64,000 bases of DNA from an uncultured Cellulophaga sp. (lineage in GTDB: Bacteria; Bacteroidota; Bacteroidia; Flavobacteriales; Flavobacteriaceae): NCBI GenBank assembly GCA_947491225.1, contig CANLIE010000008.1:21306-85305 (forward strand), in the 5' to 3' direction. The position numbers were made by a program, and so were the translations under genes. The notes under the pieces were generated by a model. The model ran no database searches and had not been told where the DNA came from. It was given only the letters and a program-made list of their open reading frames with translations. Each line of letters begins with the position of its first letter. The stretch's first letter is position 1. Positions 29,573 through 38,191 of the stretch are shown here, piece after piece.

Positions 29573-30706
29573 ATGGGAATATTTGATGAGATTAAAAAGA
29601 AATTAAGCCACGAATTTATTGATATTATAGAATGGTTAGACAATAGTAATGATACCATTGTTCACCGTTTTGAACGTTACCAGAATGAAATTAAGAATAA
29701 CGCCAAACTAATAGTAAGAGAGGGGCAAGTTGCTGTTTTTATAAATGAAGGCCAATTGGCAGATGTTTTTCAACCAGGGACATATACCTTAAACACAAAA
29801 AACTTACCAATTTTAACTACATTAAAGGGTTGGAAGTACGGTTTTGATAGTCCATTTAAGGCTGAGGTTTATTTTGTGAATACTCGTTTGTTTACAGATG
29901 AGAAATGGGGGACAAAAAACCCAGTTATGTTAAGTGATGAACGATTTGGACTTACAGAAATAAGAGCTTTTGGAACCTATAGTTTTAGAATTAAGGATGC
30001 AGGAAAATTTGTAGTTGATGTTGTGGGAACAGATGGTAATTTTACTAATTATGAAGTAAATGAGCATTTAAAGAGCTTAATTGTTACCCGTTTCACAGAT
30101 ACCGTAGGTGAGGCTAACTTACCCATAGAACTATATGCAGCCAATACTTCTGAACTATCTGAAACTTGTAAAGAAGTAATGCAGCCAGAATTTGAACGTG
30201 TAGGTATAGAATTGGAAAAATTCTATATTGAAAATGTATCTATGCCAGAAGAGCTTAAAAAGGAAATCTTTGAGTACAGCAGGTTAGATAAATTAGATAT
30301 GGGGAAACTAACTCAATTTAAAACAGCAAAAGCTATAGAAGCTGCAGCCAAAAATGAAGGTGGTACAGCAGGGGCTGGTATGGGCATGGGTATGGGCTTT
30401 GTATTGGCGCAACAAATGGGAGGTATGATGAATCCACAAATGGGACAACAACCAGTAGCACCAATGCAAGGAGCAGTAATGCCACCACCAATGCCAGTAC
30501 AAACACAATATTTTTATGCTGTAAACGGGCAACAAATGGGACCTGTAACTTTTGATAAATTAAAAGAACTTTTTGCAAATAGAACCATAAATAAAGATTC
30601 TTTACTCTGGAAACAAGGGATGGCTAATTGGACAGCATTACAAGAAATAGAAGAATTAAAATCATTTTTAGGAGGCAATACACCACCACCTTTACCTGGT
30701 GTTTAA
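29573..30706 (+). CDS. SPFH-domain protein with C-terminal GYF_2 domain (YdjI-like)
   Basis: Protein of 377 residues with no signal peptide. The SPFH/Band 7 part covers about residues 25-250 (ETHR-type start HRFERYQNEIKNNAKLIVREGQVAVFINEGQLADVFQPG, then AEVYFVNTRLFTDEKWGTKNPV) and belongs to the virion-core-protein-like group that includes B. subtilis YdjI. A Gly/Met-rich linker (about 262-305, GAGMGMGMGF, MGGMMNPQMGQQ) leads to a GYF_2-type domain at about 308-365 (QYFYAVNGQQMGPVTFDKLKELF...WKQGMANWTALQEI), and the protein ends PPPLPGV. In Bacillus a ydjI-type gene neighbours a zinc-ribbon membrane protein gene and pspA; a zinc-ribbon gene also lies downstream here, suggesting a membrane-stress role by analogy only. 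Confidence 0.85.
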   Translation: MGIFDEIKKKLSHEFIDIIEWLDNSNDTIVHRFERYQNEIKNNAKLIVREGQVAVFINEGQLADVFQPGTYTLNTKNLPILTTLKGWKYGFDSPFKAEVYFVNTRLFTDEKWGTKNPVMLSDERFGLTEIRAFGTYSFRIKDAGKFVVDVVGTDGNFTNYEVNEHLKSLIVTRFTDTVGEANLPIELYAANTSELSETCKEVMQPEFERVGIELEKFYIENVSMPEELKKEIFEYSRLDKLDMGKLTQFKTAKAIEAAAKNEGGTAGAGMGMGMGFVLAQQMGGMMNPQMGQQPVAPMQGAVMPPPMPVQTQYFYAVNGQQMGPVTFDKLKELFANRTINKDSLLWKQGMANWTALQEIEELKSFLGGNTPPPLPGV

Positions 30707-30745
30707 TGCAAATGTAAATACGTATGTAATAATGATTATGAAAAA

Positions 30746-30967
30746 ATGACTTGTAAACAATTGGGTGGAGCTTGTTGTATGAAATTTTATACTGATACTT
30801 TTAAAGAAATGGTAACGCAAAATAAAAATATTATCTAGAAATGTTTTTAATCTGTTAATAGTTTTCATTTGAATGTTAAGCAAAAAATGAAAATACTTAT
30901 GCAATCTTCTTCCATAGTTATGAATGATTGGTTTACTAAAAATAGGAAAGAATTTAATGCATTGTAA
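30746..30967 (+). pseudogene. Decayed DUF1059-like small protein gene
   Basis: From an ATG at 30746 the frame reads MTCKQLGGACCMKFYTDTFKEM and stops at 30836-30838. The same frame later gives KQKMKILMQSSSIVMNDWF and KNRKEFNAL before a TAA at 30965-30967. Small flavobacterial DUF1059-type proteins as I remember them start with MTCKQLGGACD..F and end with W...KRKEFDAL, so both ends of one gene are recognisable while the middle has at least two stops (30836 and about 30848). It lies in the gap between the SPFH and zinc-ribbon genes. Confidence 0.6.
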
Positions 30968-31043
30968 ATATAAAAGAGGTTATAAAATTTTCTTTTTATT
31001 TACAAGTCTAAATTAGTAAACCTTTTAAAAGACCCATATTCTT

Positions 31044-32126
31044 ATGGAAGAAATAAAACAATCTGAACAAAACAAATCTTGCGCCAATTGCGGTGCAGAA
31101 TTGAAATACAAACCAGGATCACAACAATTAAATTGTGGATATTGTGGGTATGAAGAATTTATAGAAAAAACCAAAAGTAGTTTTGAAGAATTAGAGCTAC
31201 AGCATTATTTAAAAGCTGTTGGTGACAATGCATATACAGAAACTATAGATTTATTACACTGTAAAAACTGCGGAGCCAACCAGCATATAGAAGAAAATTT
31301 TAAATCGCTTCATTGTGTATATTGTAGCGAGCCTTTAATTAGGGAAGACGTAGAAAAGGAAGGTTGGATTTTACCTAGTGCTGTAATTCCTTTTCAGATT
31401 GATAGTATAAAGGCAAGAAACATTTTCAAGACTTGGGTTGGTAGTATATGGTTTGCACCAAGCAAGTTAAAGAGAGCTGCGCTAGATCCAGAAAGTATAC
31501 ATGGTTTGTATGTACCGCATTGGACTTTTGATGCAGATATGTATGCAGACTATCAAGGGCAACGAGGAGAATATTATTATGAAACCCAAACCTATAGAAC
31601 TAAAAACGGTACAAAAACAAGACAGGTAAGAAAAACAAAATGGTATCCTGCTTCTGGTTCTGTAAATGGTTTTGTGGATGATATCTTAATAAACGCATCA
31701 GAAAAAAAACAAAGAGAAATACCTTCTAGTGTTGCTTTTTGGAACCTTAAAGAATTACAACCTTTTAGCTCAAAGTATTTGGCAGGTTTTGTTACAGAAA
31801 AATATACAATCTCACTTAAGGATGGTCACCATCAATCATTTAAAAGAGCAAAGGAGATTGCTTATAATTGGATTCGCAGGGATATAGGAGGCGATACTCA
31901 ACAAATTCATCACGCAGACATAAAACTATCAGAAGAAAAATTTAAGCATATTTTATTGCCCATATACATTAGCTCTTATGACTATAATGGAAAAGAATAT
32001 AGATTTTATGTAAACGGACAAACAGGTAATATAAGCAGTACAAGACCCTATTCTTTCTGGAAAATATTCTTTTTAGTAGTATTGATAATACTTATAATTG
32101 CACTATTTGCTTTCTTTGCTCAATGA
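31044..32126 (+). CDS. Zinc-ribbon membrane protein (YdjG-like)
   Basis: Protein of 360 residues with two zinc ribbons: CANCGAELKY...LNCGYCG (residues about 14-37) and CKNCGANQHIEE...LHCVYCSEP (about 75-100). The middle is a soluble domain (GLYVPHWTFDADMYADYQGQRGEYYYET and the R/K-rich RTKNGTKTRQVRKTKW). A single C-terminal membrane helix (FWKIFFLVVLIILIIALFAFFA) places the ribbons on the cytoplasmic side. Such proteins are sometimes wrongly named primosomal protein or TFIIB-like. The next gene overlaps by four bases (ATGA), so translational coupling is likely. It shares the neighbourhood with the SPFH-GYF gene, recalling the ydjGHI group of Bacillus. Confidence 0.75.
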   Translation: MEEIKQSEQNKSCANCGAELKYKPGSQQLNCGYCGYEEFIEKTKSSFEELELQHYLKAVGDNAYTETIDLLHCKNCGANQHIEENFKSLHCVYCSEPLIREDVEKEGWILPSAVIPFQIDSIKARNIFKTWVGSIWFAPSKLKRAALDPESIHGLYVPHWTFDADMYADYQGQRGEYYYETQTYRTKNGTKTRQVRKTKWYPASGSVNGFVDDILINASEKKQREIPSSVAFWNLKELQPFSSKYLAGFVTEKYTISLKDGHHQSFKRAKEIAYNWIRRDIGGDTQQIHHADIKLSEEKFKHILLPIYISSYDYNGKEYRFYVNGQTGNISSTRPYSFWKIFFLVVLIILIIALFAFFAQ

Positions 32127-32848
32127 GAAAATTAGTTATAGGAGACATCCATTCCGGATTAAAAGCTTTGGAACAAGTATTGCAAAGAGCAAATGTAACA
32201 ACAAAGGATTACCTTATTTTTTTAGGCGATTATGTAGATGGTTGGAGTGAGGCCAGAGAAACCATTAATTTTTTAATCAATCTTAATAAGACACATAATT
32301 GCACTTTTATTAGAGGTAATCATGATGAACTATGTTTAAACTGGCTTAAGAAATCAGAATATAATGAAATATGGGAATTGCATGGTGGAAAGACCACAAA
32401 AGATTCTTATGCCAGTATTAAATTAGAAGAAAAAGAAAAGCATATTCAATTTTTTGAGAGTCTTGAAAATTATTATCTAGACACAGAGAATAGACTTTTT
32501 TTACATGCAGGATTTACAAATTTAAAAGGAGTAAAATTTGAATATTTTACCAAAATGCTTTATTGGGACAGAACCCTGTGGGAGTTAGCATTGTCTGTAA
32601 ACCCTAACTTATCTAGAGACAATAAACTTTACCCACAACGGTTATTGCAGTATAAAGAAATATATATTGGACATACGCCAGTTACTCGCATAGGAGAAAC
32701 TACGCCACAAAATGGGGCAAACGTGTATAATATTGATACTGGAGCAGCTTTTAAAGGACCACTATCAGTAATGAATATTGATACCAAAGAAGTATGGCAA
32801 AGCAATGATGTACATACGTTTTATCCTAATGAAAGAGGAAGGAATTAA
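32123..32848 (+). CDS. Calcineurin-like metallophosphatase (PPP-type serine/threonine phosphatase)
   Basis: Cytoplasmic metal-dependent phosphatase of 241 residues. All PPP-family motifs are present: GDIHSG at residues 7-12, GDYVDGW near 35, RGNHDELC near 65, and IGHTPVTRIG near 192. The length matches the PrpA/PrpB/ApaH-like family; the substrate could be phosphoproteins or dinucleoside polyphosphates. Its ATG overlaps the stop of the zinc-ribbon gene (ATGA), which argues for one transcript. The desaturase gene follows after 39 bases. Confidence 0.88.
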   Translation: MRKLVIGDIHSGLKALEQVLQRANVTTKDYLIFLGDYVDGWSEARETINFLINLNKTHNCTFIRGNHDELCLNWLKKSEYNEIWELHGGKTTKDSYASIKLEEKEKHIQFFESLENYYLDTENRLFLHAGFTNLKGVKFEYFTKMLYWDRTLWELALSVNPNLSRDNKLYPQRLLQYKEIYIGHTPVTRIGETTPQNGANVYNIDTGAAFKGPLSVMNIDTKEVWQSNDVHTFYPNERGRN

Positions 32849-32887
32849 AAATTATTAACGACCTTTGTAAAAATAAACATTAGTATA

Positions 32888-33883
32888 ATGTCTGCACACA
32901 ATATAAGATTAGAAGTAATGAAGGCCATAGAGGGAAAAGTAGAGGGATTTATAGATTCTTATCTTGTACCTATAGAAAAAATATGGCAACCTACGGATTT
33001 TTTACCCAACTCGCAGAGCGATAATTTTTTTAATGAAGTTGAACAAATAAGAGAAGAGGCTAAAGAGCTTGGTTATGATTTTTGGGTAACCTTAGTAGCA
33101 GACACTATAACAGAAGAAGCTCTGCCCACCTATGAATCTTGGTTAATGGATGTTGAAGGAATAGATCAACATGATGGAAATGAAAATGGGTGGTCTAAAT
33201 GGGTAAGGCAATGGACAGCAGAAGAAAATAGACATGGAGATGTTTTAAATAAATACTTATATTTATCTGGAAGAGTAAATATGAAAGAAGTAGAAATAAC
33301 TACCCAACATCTTATTGCAGATGGTTTTGATATTGGCACAGATAGAGACCCTTATAAAAACTTTATATATACTTCTTTTCAAGAATTAGCAACAAACATA
33401 TCTCACAAAAGAGTAGGGCAGATGGCTAAGAAAAAAGGAAATGCCTTATTAGGAAAAATGTGTAATATTATTGCTGGTGATGAAATGCGCCATCATTTGG
33501 CCTATAGAGAATTTGTAAAAACCATATTGGAGCAAGACCCCAATGGTATGTTATTAGCATTTGCTGATATGATGAAACGTAAAATTGTTATGCCTGCTCA
33601 CTTTTTACGTGAGTCAGGAGGAAGTATAGGAACAGCTTTTGAAACTTTTAGTAATTGTGCACAAAGATTAGGAGTGTATACAGCAAATGATTATATAGAA
33701 ATTCTTAAAAAGTTAAATGACTATTGGGATGTAGAAAATTTAAGAGGATTAAATGATACTGCTGAAAAAGCTAGAGATTATTTAACAAAACTACCTTCTA
33801 GATTACAAAGAATATCAGAGCGTATGAAGTTTGAAGATGATCAATATCATTTTAAATGGGTAGAGGCCAATGGTATGATATAA
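32888..33883 (+). CDS. Acyl-ACP desaturase
   Basis: Soluble di-iron desaturase of 331 residues that introduces a cis double bond into acyl-ACP (stearoyl-ACP 9-desaturase family). The two iron-ligand motifs are visible: WTAEENRHGD (EEXXH type, about residue 117) and GDEMRHHLAYREF (DEXXH type, about residue 200). The N-terminal KAIEGKVEGFIDSYLVPIEKIWQPTDFLPNS pattern is typical. It would adjust membrane fluidity through unsaturated fatty acids. It follows the phosphatase by 39 bases but may have its own promoter (GACCTTTG at about 32858 is a near match to the -7 box). Confidence 0.92.
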   Translation: MSAHNIRLEVMKAIEGKVEGFIDSYLVPIEKIWQPTDFLPNSQSDNFFNEVEQIREEAKELGYDFWVTLVADTITEEALPTYESWLMDVEGIDQHDGNENGWSKWVRQWTAEENRHGDVLNKYLYLSGRVNMKEVEITTQHLIADGFDIGTDRDPYKNFIYTSFQELATNISHKRVGQMAKKKGNALLGKMCNIIAGDEMRHHLAYREFVKTILEQDPNGMLLAFADMMKRKIVMPAHFLRESGGSIGTAFETFSNCAQRLGVYTANDYIEILKKLNDYWDVENLRGLNDTAEKARDYLTKLPSRLQRISERMKFEDDQYHFKWVEANGMI

Positions 33884-33966
33884 TTGTTTTTATAAATACA
33901 TACCTGTTATGCATTTTAATATATTTTTAAGCTACTGTTTTACAGGCTTCTAAATCTGCATAAGAT

Positions 33967-34092
33967 TTATGTTTTTGTATTTTCAAATTTGTATTTCAGT
34001 AGAATTATCCATAGTTTTTTACTTCCCCTACCAATTATATAACCTATAATACCACAAATTAGAGTAACTAAAATAGCTCTATTAGCCAACAC
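33967..34092 (-). other. Possible small membrane peptide ORF within the 33884-34512 gap
   Basis: The 629-base gap holds no ordinary gene. On the minus strand a 41-codon frame with a GTG start (34090-34092) encodes LANRAILVTLICGIIGYII, then GRGSKKLW and a basic tail, that is one membrane helix plus a positive C-terminus. There is no ATG and no clear promoter, so coding is uncertain; it could be a gene remnant. The rest of the gap is AT-rich with two hairpins near its end. Confidence 0.25.
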
Positions 34093-34327
34093 CAAATGTT
34101 TCTATTTTCAGTTCCGTACTTATTTTTAATAGTAGTAGAAATGCAATATATTAAAATGTAAATAAAGAGATGTTTATTAAACTTTTTTAATCTGATTTTT
34201 ACAATTTTAGTGCAATAGAGTCATTTATGCTCAAAAAGTAACCAACTACACAATGTTGCCTTACACTTACATAATAGATGAGTATAGAAGAATAATGTTT
34301 CAGAAATTTACTGAATCATAGTAGGAT

Positions 34328-34374
34328 AAAAACCCTTATTCTCCCGAAAAATTCGGCACTGAATTTGGGTTTTT
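34328..34374 (+). terminator. Nested hairpin, terminator-like
   Basis: Outer arms AAAAACCC / GGGTTTTT enclose a perfect inner hairpin CCGAA-AAA-TTCGG, followed by TTTTTT. It lies 445 bases beyond the desaturase stop, so it probably ends a different or long transcript. Confidence 0.45.
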
Positions 34375-34459
34375 TGATTTTTTATTATAGTTATTAGTTT
34401 TTCGGAAAGGTCCATTTTTTGTAAGTACTCAAAGAATGGGCTTTTATTTATAAAACATA

Positions 34460-34498
34460 AAAAAGCCATTATTTGATTAATTTAAAGTATGGCTTTTT
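34460..34498 (-). terminator. Terminator of the aldehyde dehydrogenase gene
   Basis: Arms AAAAAGCCAT / ATGGCTTTTT around a 19-base AT-rich loop, 14 bases beyond the stop codon on the minus strand; T-runs occur on both strands, so it can work in both directions. Confidence 0.75.
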
Positions 34499-34512
34499 GA
34501 TTAATATACTCT

Positions 34513-36066
34513 TTATAAATCAAATTTAATGCCTTGAGCTAAAGGTAATTCAGTGGTATAATTTATAGTATTAGTCTGCCTTCTCATATATATTTTCCAA
34601 GCATCTGAACCAGACTCACGACCACCACCTGTTTCTTTTTCACCACCAAAAGCACCACCTATTTCAGCACCAGAAGTTCCTATGTTTACATTAGCAATGC
34701 CACAATCTGATCCTTGTACAGATAAGAAATGTTCTGCTTCACGCAAATTGTTGGTCATTATTGCAGAAGATAATCCTTGTGCAACACCGTTTTGTATGTC
34801 AAGAGCATTTTCTAAACTACCAGAGTATTTCAATAAATATAAAATAGGAGCAAAAGTTTCCTGTTGTACAATTTCAAAATAATTTTTAGCTTCTGCAATT
34901 GCTGGTTTCACGTAGCAACCACTTTCATAACCTTCTCCTTCTAAAATACCACCTTCAACAACAATATTGCCACCTTCAGCAACTACTTTATCTAGTGCAA
35001 TTTGGTACATTTTTACAGCATCTTTATCTATAATTGGACCAACATGGTTGTTTTCATCTAATGGGTTACCAATACGTAATTGTTTATAAGCACTTACTAT
35101 AGCTTTTTTTACTTTATCATACATAGATTCATGAATAATTAGTCTACGGGTAGATGTACAACGTTGACCAGCTGTACCTACAGCACCAAACACAGCACCA
35201 ATAACAGTCATTTTAATATCTGCATCTGGTGTAACAATAATTGCATTATTGCCTCCTAATTCTAATAAAGATTTTCCTAAGCGACCAGCAACTTCTTTGG
35301 CAACAATTTTACCCATCCTAGTAGACCCTGTGGCAGAAATTAAAGGAACACGAGTATCTTTTGTCATCATTTGACCAACAGCATAATTACCATTGATTAA
35401 GTTACAAATACCTTCTGGCAAACCATTTTCAGCAAATACTTCTGCGGCTATATTTTGGCAAGCAACACCACACATAGGTGTTTTTTCACTAGGTTTCCAT
35501 ATACATACATCTCCACAAACCCAAGCTAAAGCAGCATTCCAAGCCCAAACTGCAACAGGAAAATTAAAAGCAGAAATTATACCTACTATACCTAATGGGT
35601 GGTATTGCTCATACATCCTATGCCCAGGACGCTCAGAATGCATTGTAAGACCATGTAATTGTCTGGATAAACCAACGGCAAAATCACAAATGTCTATCAT
35701 TTCTTGCACTTCTCCCAAGCCTTCTTGATAACTTTTCCCCATTTCATATGAAACTAATTTACCTAAGGCTTCTTTTTTCTCACGTAATTTTTCTCCAAAC
35801 TGCCGAACAATTTCACCTCGACGAGGTGCTGGCATTGTCCTCCATAATTTAAATGCATTAGTTGCAGTTATCATTACTTTTTGGTAATCTTCCTTGCTAG
35901 TTGCTTTTACTTTGCCAATAAGTTTTCCGTCTACAGGAGAATAACTTTCTATGATATCCCCATTAGAAAAATTGTTAGAACCAGTAGAAGTCCCGTCATT
36001 AATATTTTTTAAACCTAATTGTTTTAGGGTAATATCTATTCCAAAAGAGGATACTATTTTTGACAT
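34513..36066 (-). CDS. Aldehyde dehydrogenase, ALDH7 type (piperidine-6-carboxylate / 2-aminoadipate semialdehyde dehydrogenase)
   Basis: NAD(P)-dependent aldehyde oxidation in the cytoplasm; ALDH7/AmaB relatives oxidise 2-aminoadipate 6-semialdehyde in lysine breakdown. The 517 residues match the family. Motifs: NFPVAVWAWNAALAWVCGD (cofactor fold, about 170), SATGSTRMGK (about 245), LELGGNNA with the general-base Glu (about 268), GQRCTSTRRL with the catalytic Cys (about 303), and a C-terminal GGEKETGGGRESGSDAWK typical of ALDH7. It stands alone with a good -7 box upstream and a hairpin downstream. Substrate assignment rests on family resemblance. Confidence 0.88.
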   Translation of the reverse strand: MSKIVSSFGIDITLKQLGLKNINDGTSTGSNNFSNGDIIESYSPVDGKLIGKVKATSKEDYQKVMITATNAFKLWRTMPAPRRGEIVRQFGEKLREKKEALGKLVSYEMGKSYQEGLGEVQEMIDICDFAVGLSRQLHGLTMHSERPGHRMYEQYHPLGIVGIISAFNFPVAVWAWNAALAWVCGDVCIWKPSEKTPMCGVACQNIAAEVFAENGLPEGICNLINGNYAVGQMMTKDTRVPLISATGSTRMGKIVAKEVAGRLGKSLLELGGNNAIIVTPDADIKMTVIGAVFGAVGTAGQRCTSTRRLIIHESMYDKVKKAIVSAYKQLRIGNPLDENNHVGPIIDKDAVKMYQIALDKVVAEGGNIVVEGGILEGEGYESGCYVKPAIAEAKNYFEIVQQETFAPILYLLKYSGSLENALDIQNGVAQGLSSAIMTNNLREAEHFLSVQGSDCGIANVNIGTSGAEIGGAFGGEKETGGGRESGSDAWKIYMRRQTNTINYTTELPLAQGIKFDL

Positions 36067-36108
36067 TTTATAATTATAACTTTTATATTAAAAATTGTTA
36101 TGTTTTTA

Positions 36109-36116
36109 CAAAGTTA
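36109..36116 (-). promoter_or_regulatory. -7 promoter box of the aldehyde dehydrogenase
   Basis: On the minus strand TAACTTTG, a full TAnnTTTG match, 42 bases upstream of the ATG. Confidence 0.6.
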
Positions 36117-36339
36117 CGAATAAAAAATTATGAAAACAGCGGTGGTGTAAAAATGAAAATACAATTTATATAACTTAACTTTACCAAAGGAGATGAGATG
36201 TAGTTTACAGCGCATTTATAATTAATTAGTGTTTACAGGTTAAACACATACTTTTTTAAGATAAAAATATAATTAGTTAATTTTCAGTTTATTAAAATGA
36301 TTTTACCTGTATAATACAATGATAATTAATTACTTAATA

Positions 36340-36593
36340 CATTAAAATCAGACAGTGAAATAATAAATATTTTTAAGCAGATAGAAGACCCTATAAGCCC
36401 TGTCAACCAGCTTCACAATTTAACAGACATCCCCTTCTCATTGGAATAATTTAAGTGATTTCTAGGGCAGAAACTTGGAAACAAATGGGTTGGGTTTGCT
36501 AAATTAAAAAAAACCTTTCTAAAAACATTTCTTGAATTACCAGAAGGGATACCATTCAGAAGACATTATAAACAAGGAGTAGTAAAAGGTTAA
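36340..36593 (+). pseudogene. N-terminal remnant of an ISAs1-family transposase
   Basis: The frame gives EIINIFKQIEDP, then VNQLHNLTDI (36366-36430), the usual ISAs1 transposase opening. After stops and frame changes come VISRAETWKQMG (about 36457-36492) and AKLKKTFLKTFLELPEGIPF (about 36499-36560), which match the next conserved blocks of that family in order, then a stop at 36591-36593. There is no ATG, at least two frame disruptions, and nothing of the DDE catalytic part. It is a relic, not an active element. Confidence 0.7.
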
Positions 36594-36761
36594 AAGCAGA
36601 ATGGGAAAATCAGTATTTATTAAAAGTGCTTAAAATAAAAGTATGAGTTTGACCTGCTTGTTATACTTGCTTTTTTAGTTCTTAATTTTAAACATACCTC
36701 GTTTTCTACACTATTATTTTTAATCTGAAAAATATAAAATTGAGATATTAATAAATATTAG

Positions 36762-36881
36762 ATAACGTTCAGTATAAGAAACGTAGGGCAGGTGATAAGC
36801 GATACGTTTCGGTTTGGCGACTTTGTAAATAAACAAAGAACTTTCGGAAAGCCTATAATAGCTATGTTTTATATACGTTAT
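36762..36881 (+). repeat. Inverted-repeat element upstream of the restriction-modification genes
   Basis: Ends ATAACG (36762-36767) and CGTTAT (36876-36881) are complementary, and the adjacent segments GTATAAGAAACGTAG and CTATGTTTTATATACG pair imperfectly. Size (120 bp) and layout resemble the hairpin elements of the cassette region at 61-64 kb. The enclosed GATAAGCGATACG / CGTTTCGG part forms further small pairings. Confidence 0.5.
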
Positions 36882-36913
36882 TAGCACACGTTTTTTTATT
36901 TCAAATTTAATTG

Positions 36914-36921
36914 TATTTTTG
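36914..36921 (+). promoter_or_regulatory. -7 promoter box of the methyltransferase gene
   Basis: TATTTTTG, a full TAnnTTTG match, 25 bases before the ATG at 36947. It overlaps a possible TTG start at 36911, which is therefore unlikely to be used. Confidence 0.6.
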
Positions 36922-36946
36922 TAACCAATGTGTAAGGTTGTTTAAT

Positions 36947-38191
36947 ATGGTTACAAAAGATTATTATTCTCTAAATGAGGTTTCTGAAATTTTAGGGAAA
37001 AGCAAAGAAACTTTAAGACGTTGGGACAGAGACGGAAAATTTTCAGCTGTTAGAGAGCCTATTAGTCAATATAGAATATATAAAAAAGAACAAGTCAATT
37101 CTCTTTTAGAAAAATTATCTATCGATTACGAAGATACTATAGATAATTCAGTTACTCCAATAAAAGAATTTAGTGTTTTAGAATTATTTGCTGGAGCTGG
37201 AGGTTTAGCTGTTGGTTTAGAAAAATCAGGTATTAAATGTGTAGCTTTAAATGAAATTGATAAATGGGCTTGTCAAACTTTAAGAGAAAATAGACCTCAT
37301 TGGAAGATTTTAGAAGGAGATATAAAGTCTTTTGATTTTTCGGAATATAATAATCAAGTTGATATTGTTACAGGTGGTTTTCCGTGTCAAGCATTTAGTT
37401 ATGCAGGAAAAAAATTAGGACTTCAAGATGCGAGAGGAACTCTTTTTTATGAATTTGCAAGAGCCGTTAAAGAAGTCAATCCATTAATTTGTATTGGAGA
37501 AAATGTTAAAGGTTTATTATCTCACGAAAAAGGAAAGACAATTGAAGGAATGATTTCTATTTTAGATGAAATCGGTTATAATGTTGTTCCTGTAAAAGTT
37601 TTAAAAGCGATTAATTATAAAGTTCCTCAAAAAAGAGAACGAGTAATTTTAGTAGGGGTACGAAAAGATATTGATATTAAATATGAATATCCTAAACCGC
37701 ATAATAAAATTTACAACTTAATAGATGCTCTTAAAAAAGGAGAGTTATATGGTTGTAACGTGCCCAAATCTGAAGGTTCAAAATATCCAGAACATAAAAA
37801 GGCTGTATTGGATTTAGTTCCTCAAAAGGGGTATTGGAGGAACTTACCTTTAGATATTCAAAAAGAGTATATGGGAAAGAGTTTTTATTTAGGAGGTGGA
37901 AAAACTGGTATTGCTCGAAGAATTGGATGGGATGAACCAAGTTTAACACTTACTTGTAGTCCAGCTCAAAAACAAACAGAAAGGTGCCACCCTGAACAAA
38001 CACGACCATTTACAGTAAGAGAATATGCAAGAATACAAACCTTTCCTGATGATTGGAAATTTATGGGTTCAGTCTCTCAACAATATAAACAAATAGGAAA
38101 TGCTGTTCCTTGTAATTTAGGACAAGAAATAGGTTATTCAGTCATTAAGTTTTTGAACAAATATTATTTGAGTTTATCAAAACCTAAATAA
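36947..38191 (+). CDS. DNA (cytosine-5) methyltransferase with N-terminal helix-turn-helix, type II
   Basis: Modification enzyme of a type II restriction-modification pair, 414 residues from this start. Residues 5-50 form a MerR/excisionase-type helix-turn-helix (YSLNEVSEILGKSKETLRRW...SQYRIYKKEQV), followed by the C5 methyltransferase core: motif I FAGAGGLAVG, motif IV GGFPCQAFS with the catalytic Cys, motif VI GENVKG, motif VIII VPQKRERVILVGV, motif X QIGNAVPCN. The upstream TTG start is rejected because a -7 box overlaps it. The gene is convergent with the Eco47II-type endonuclease, overlapping it by 28 bases at the 3' ends. The fused HTH suggests that the enzyme regulates its own or the endonuclease gene. 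Target specificity GGNCC is likely from the partner, not proven. Confidence 0.93.
   Translation: MVTKDYYSLNEVSEILGKSKETLRRWDRDGKFSAVREPISQYRIYKKEQVNSLLEKLSIDYEDTIDNSVTPIKEFSVLELFAGAGGLAVGLEKSGIKCVALNEIDKWACQTLRENRPHWKILEGDIKSFDFSEYNNQVDIVTGGFPCQAFSYAGKKLGLQDARGTLFYEFARAVKEVNPLICIGENVKGLLSHEKGKTIEGMISILDEIGYNVVPVKVLKAINYKVPQKRERVILVGVRKDIDIKYEYPKPHNKIYNLIDALKKGELYGCNVPKSEGSKYPEHKKAVLDLVPQKGYWRNLPLDIQKEYMGKSFYLGGGKTGIARRIGWDEPSLTLTCSPAQKQTERCHPEQTRPFTVREYARIQTFPDDWKFMGSVSQQYKQIGNAVPCNLGQEIGYSVIKFLNKYYLSLSKPK

Noticed and set aside
36911..36946. Extended methyltransferase start at TTG 36911
   Set aside because: A full -7 promoter box (36914-36921) overlaps it and an ATG at 36947 starts right before the HTH domain.
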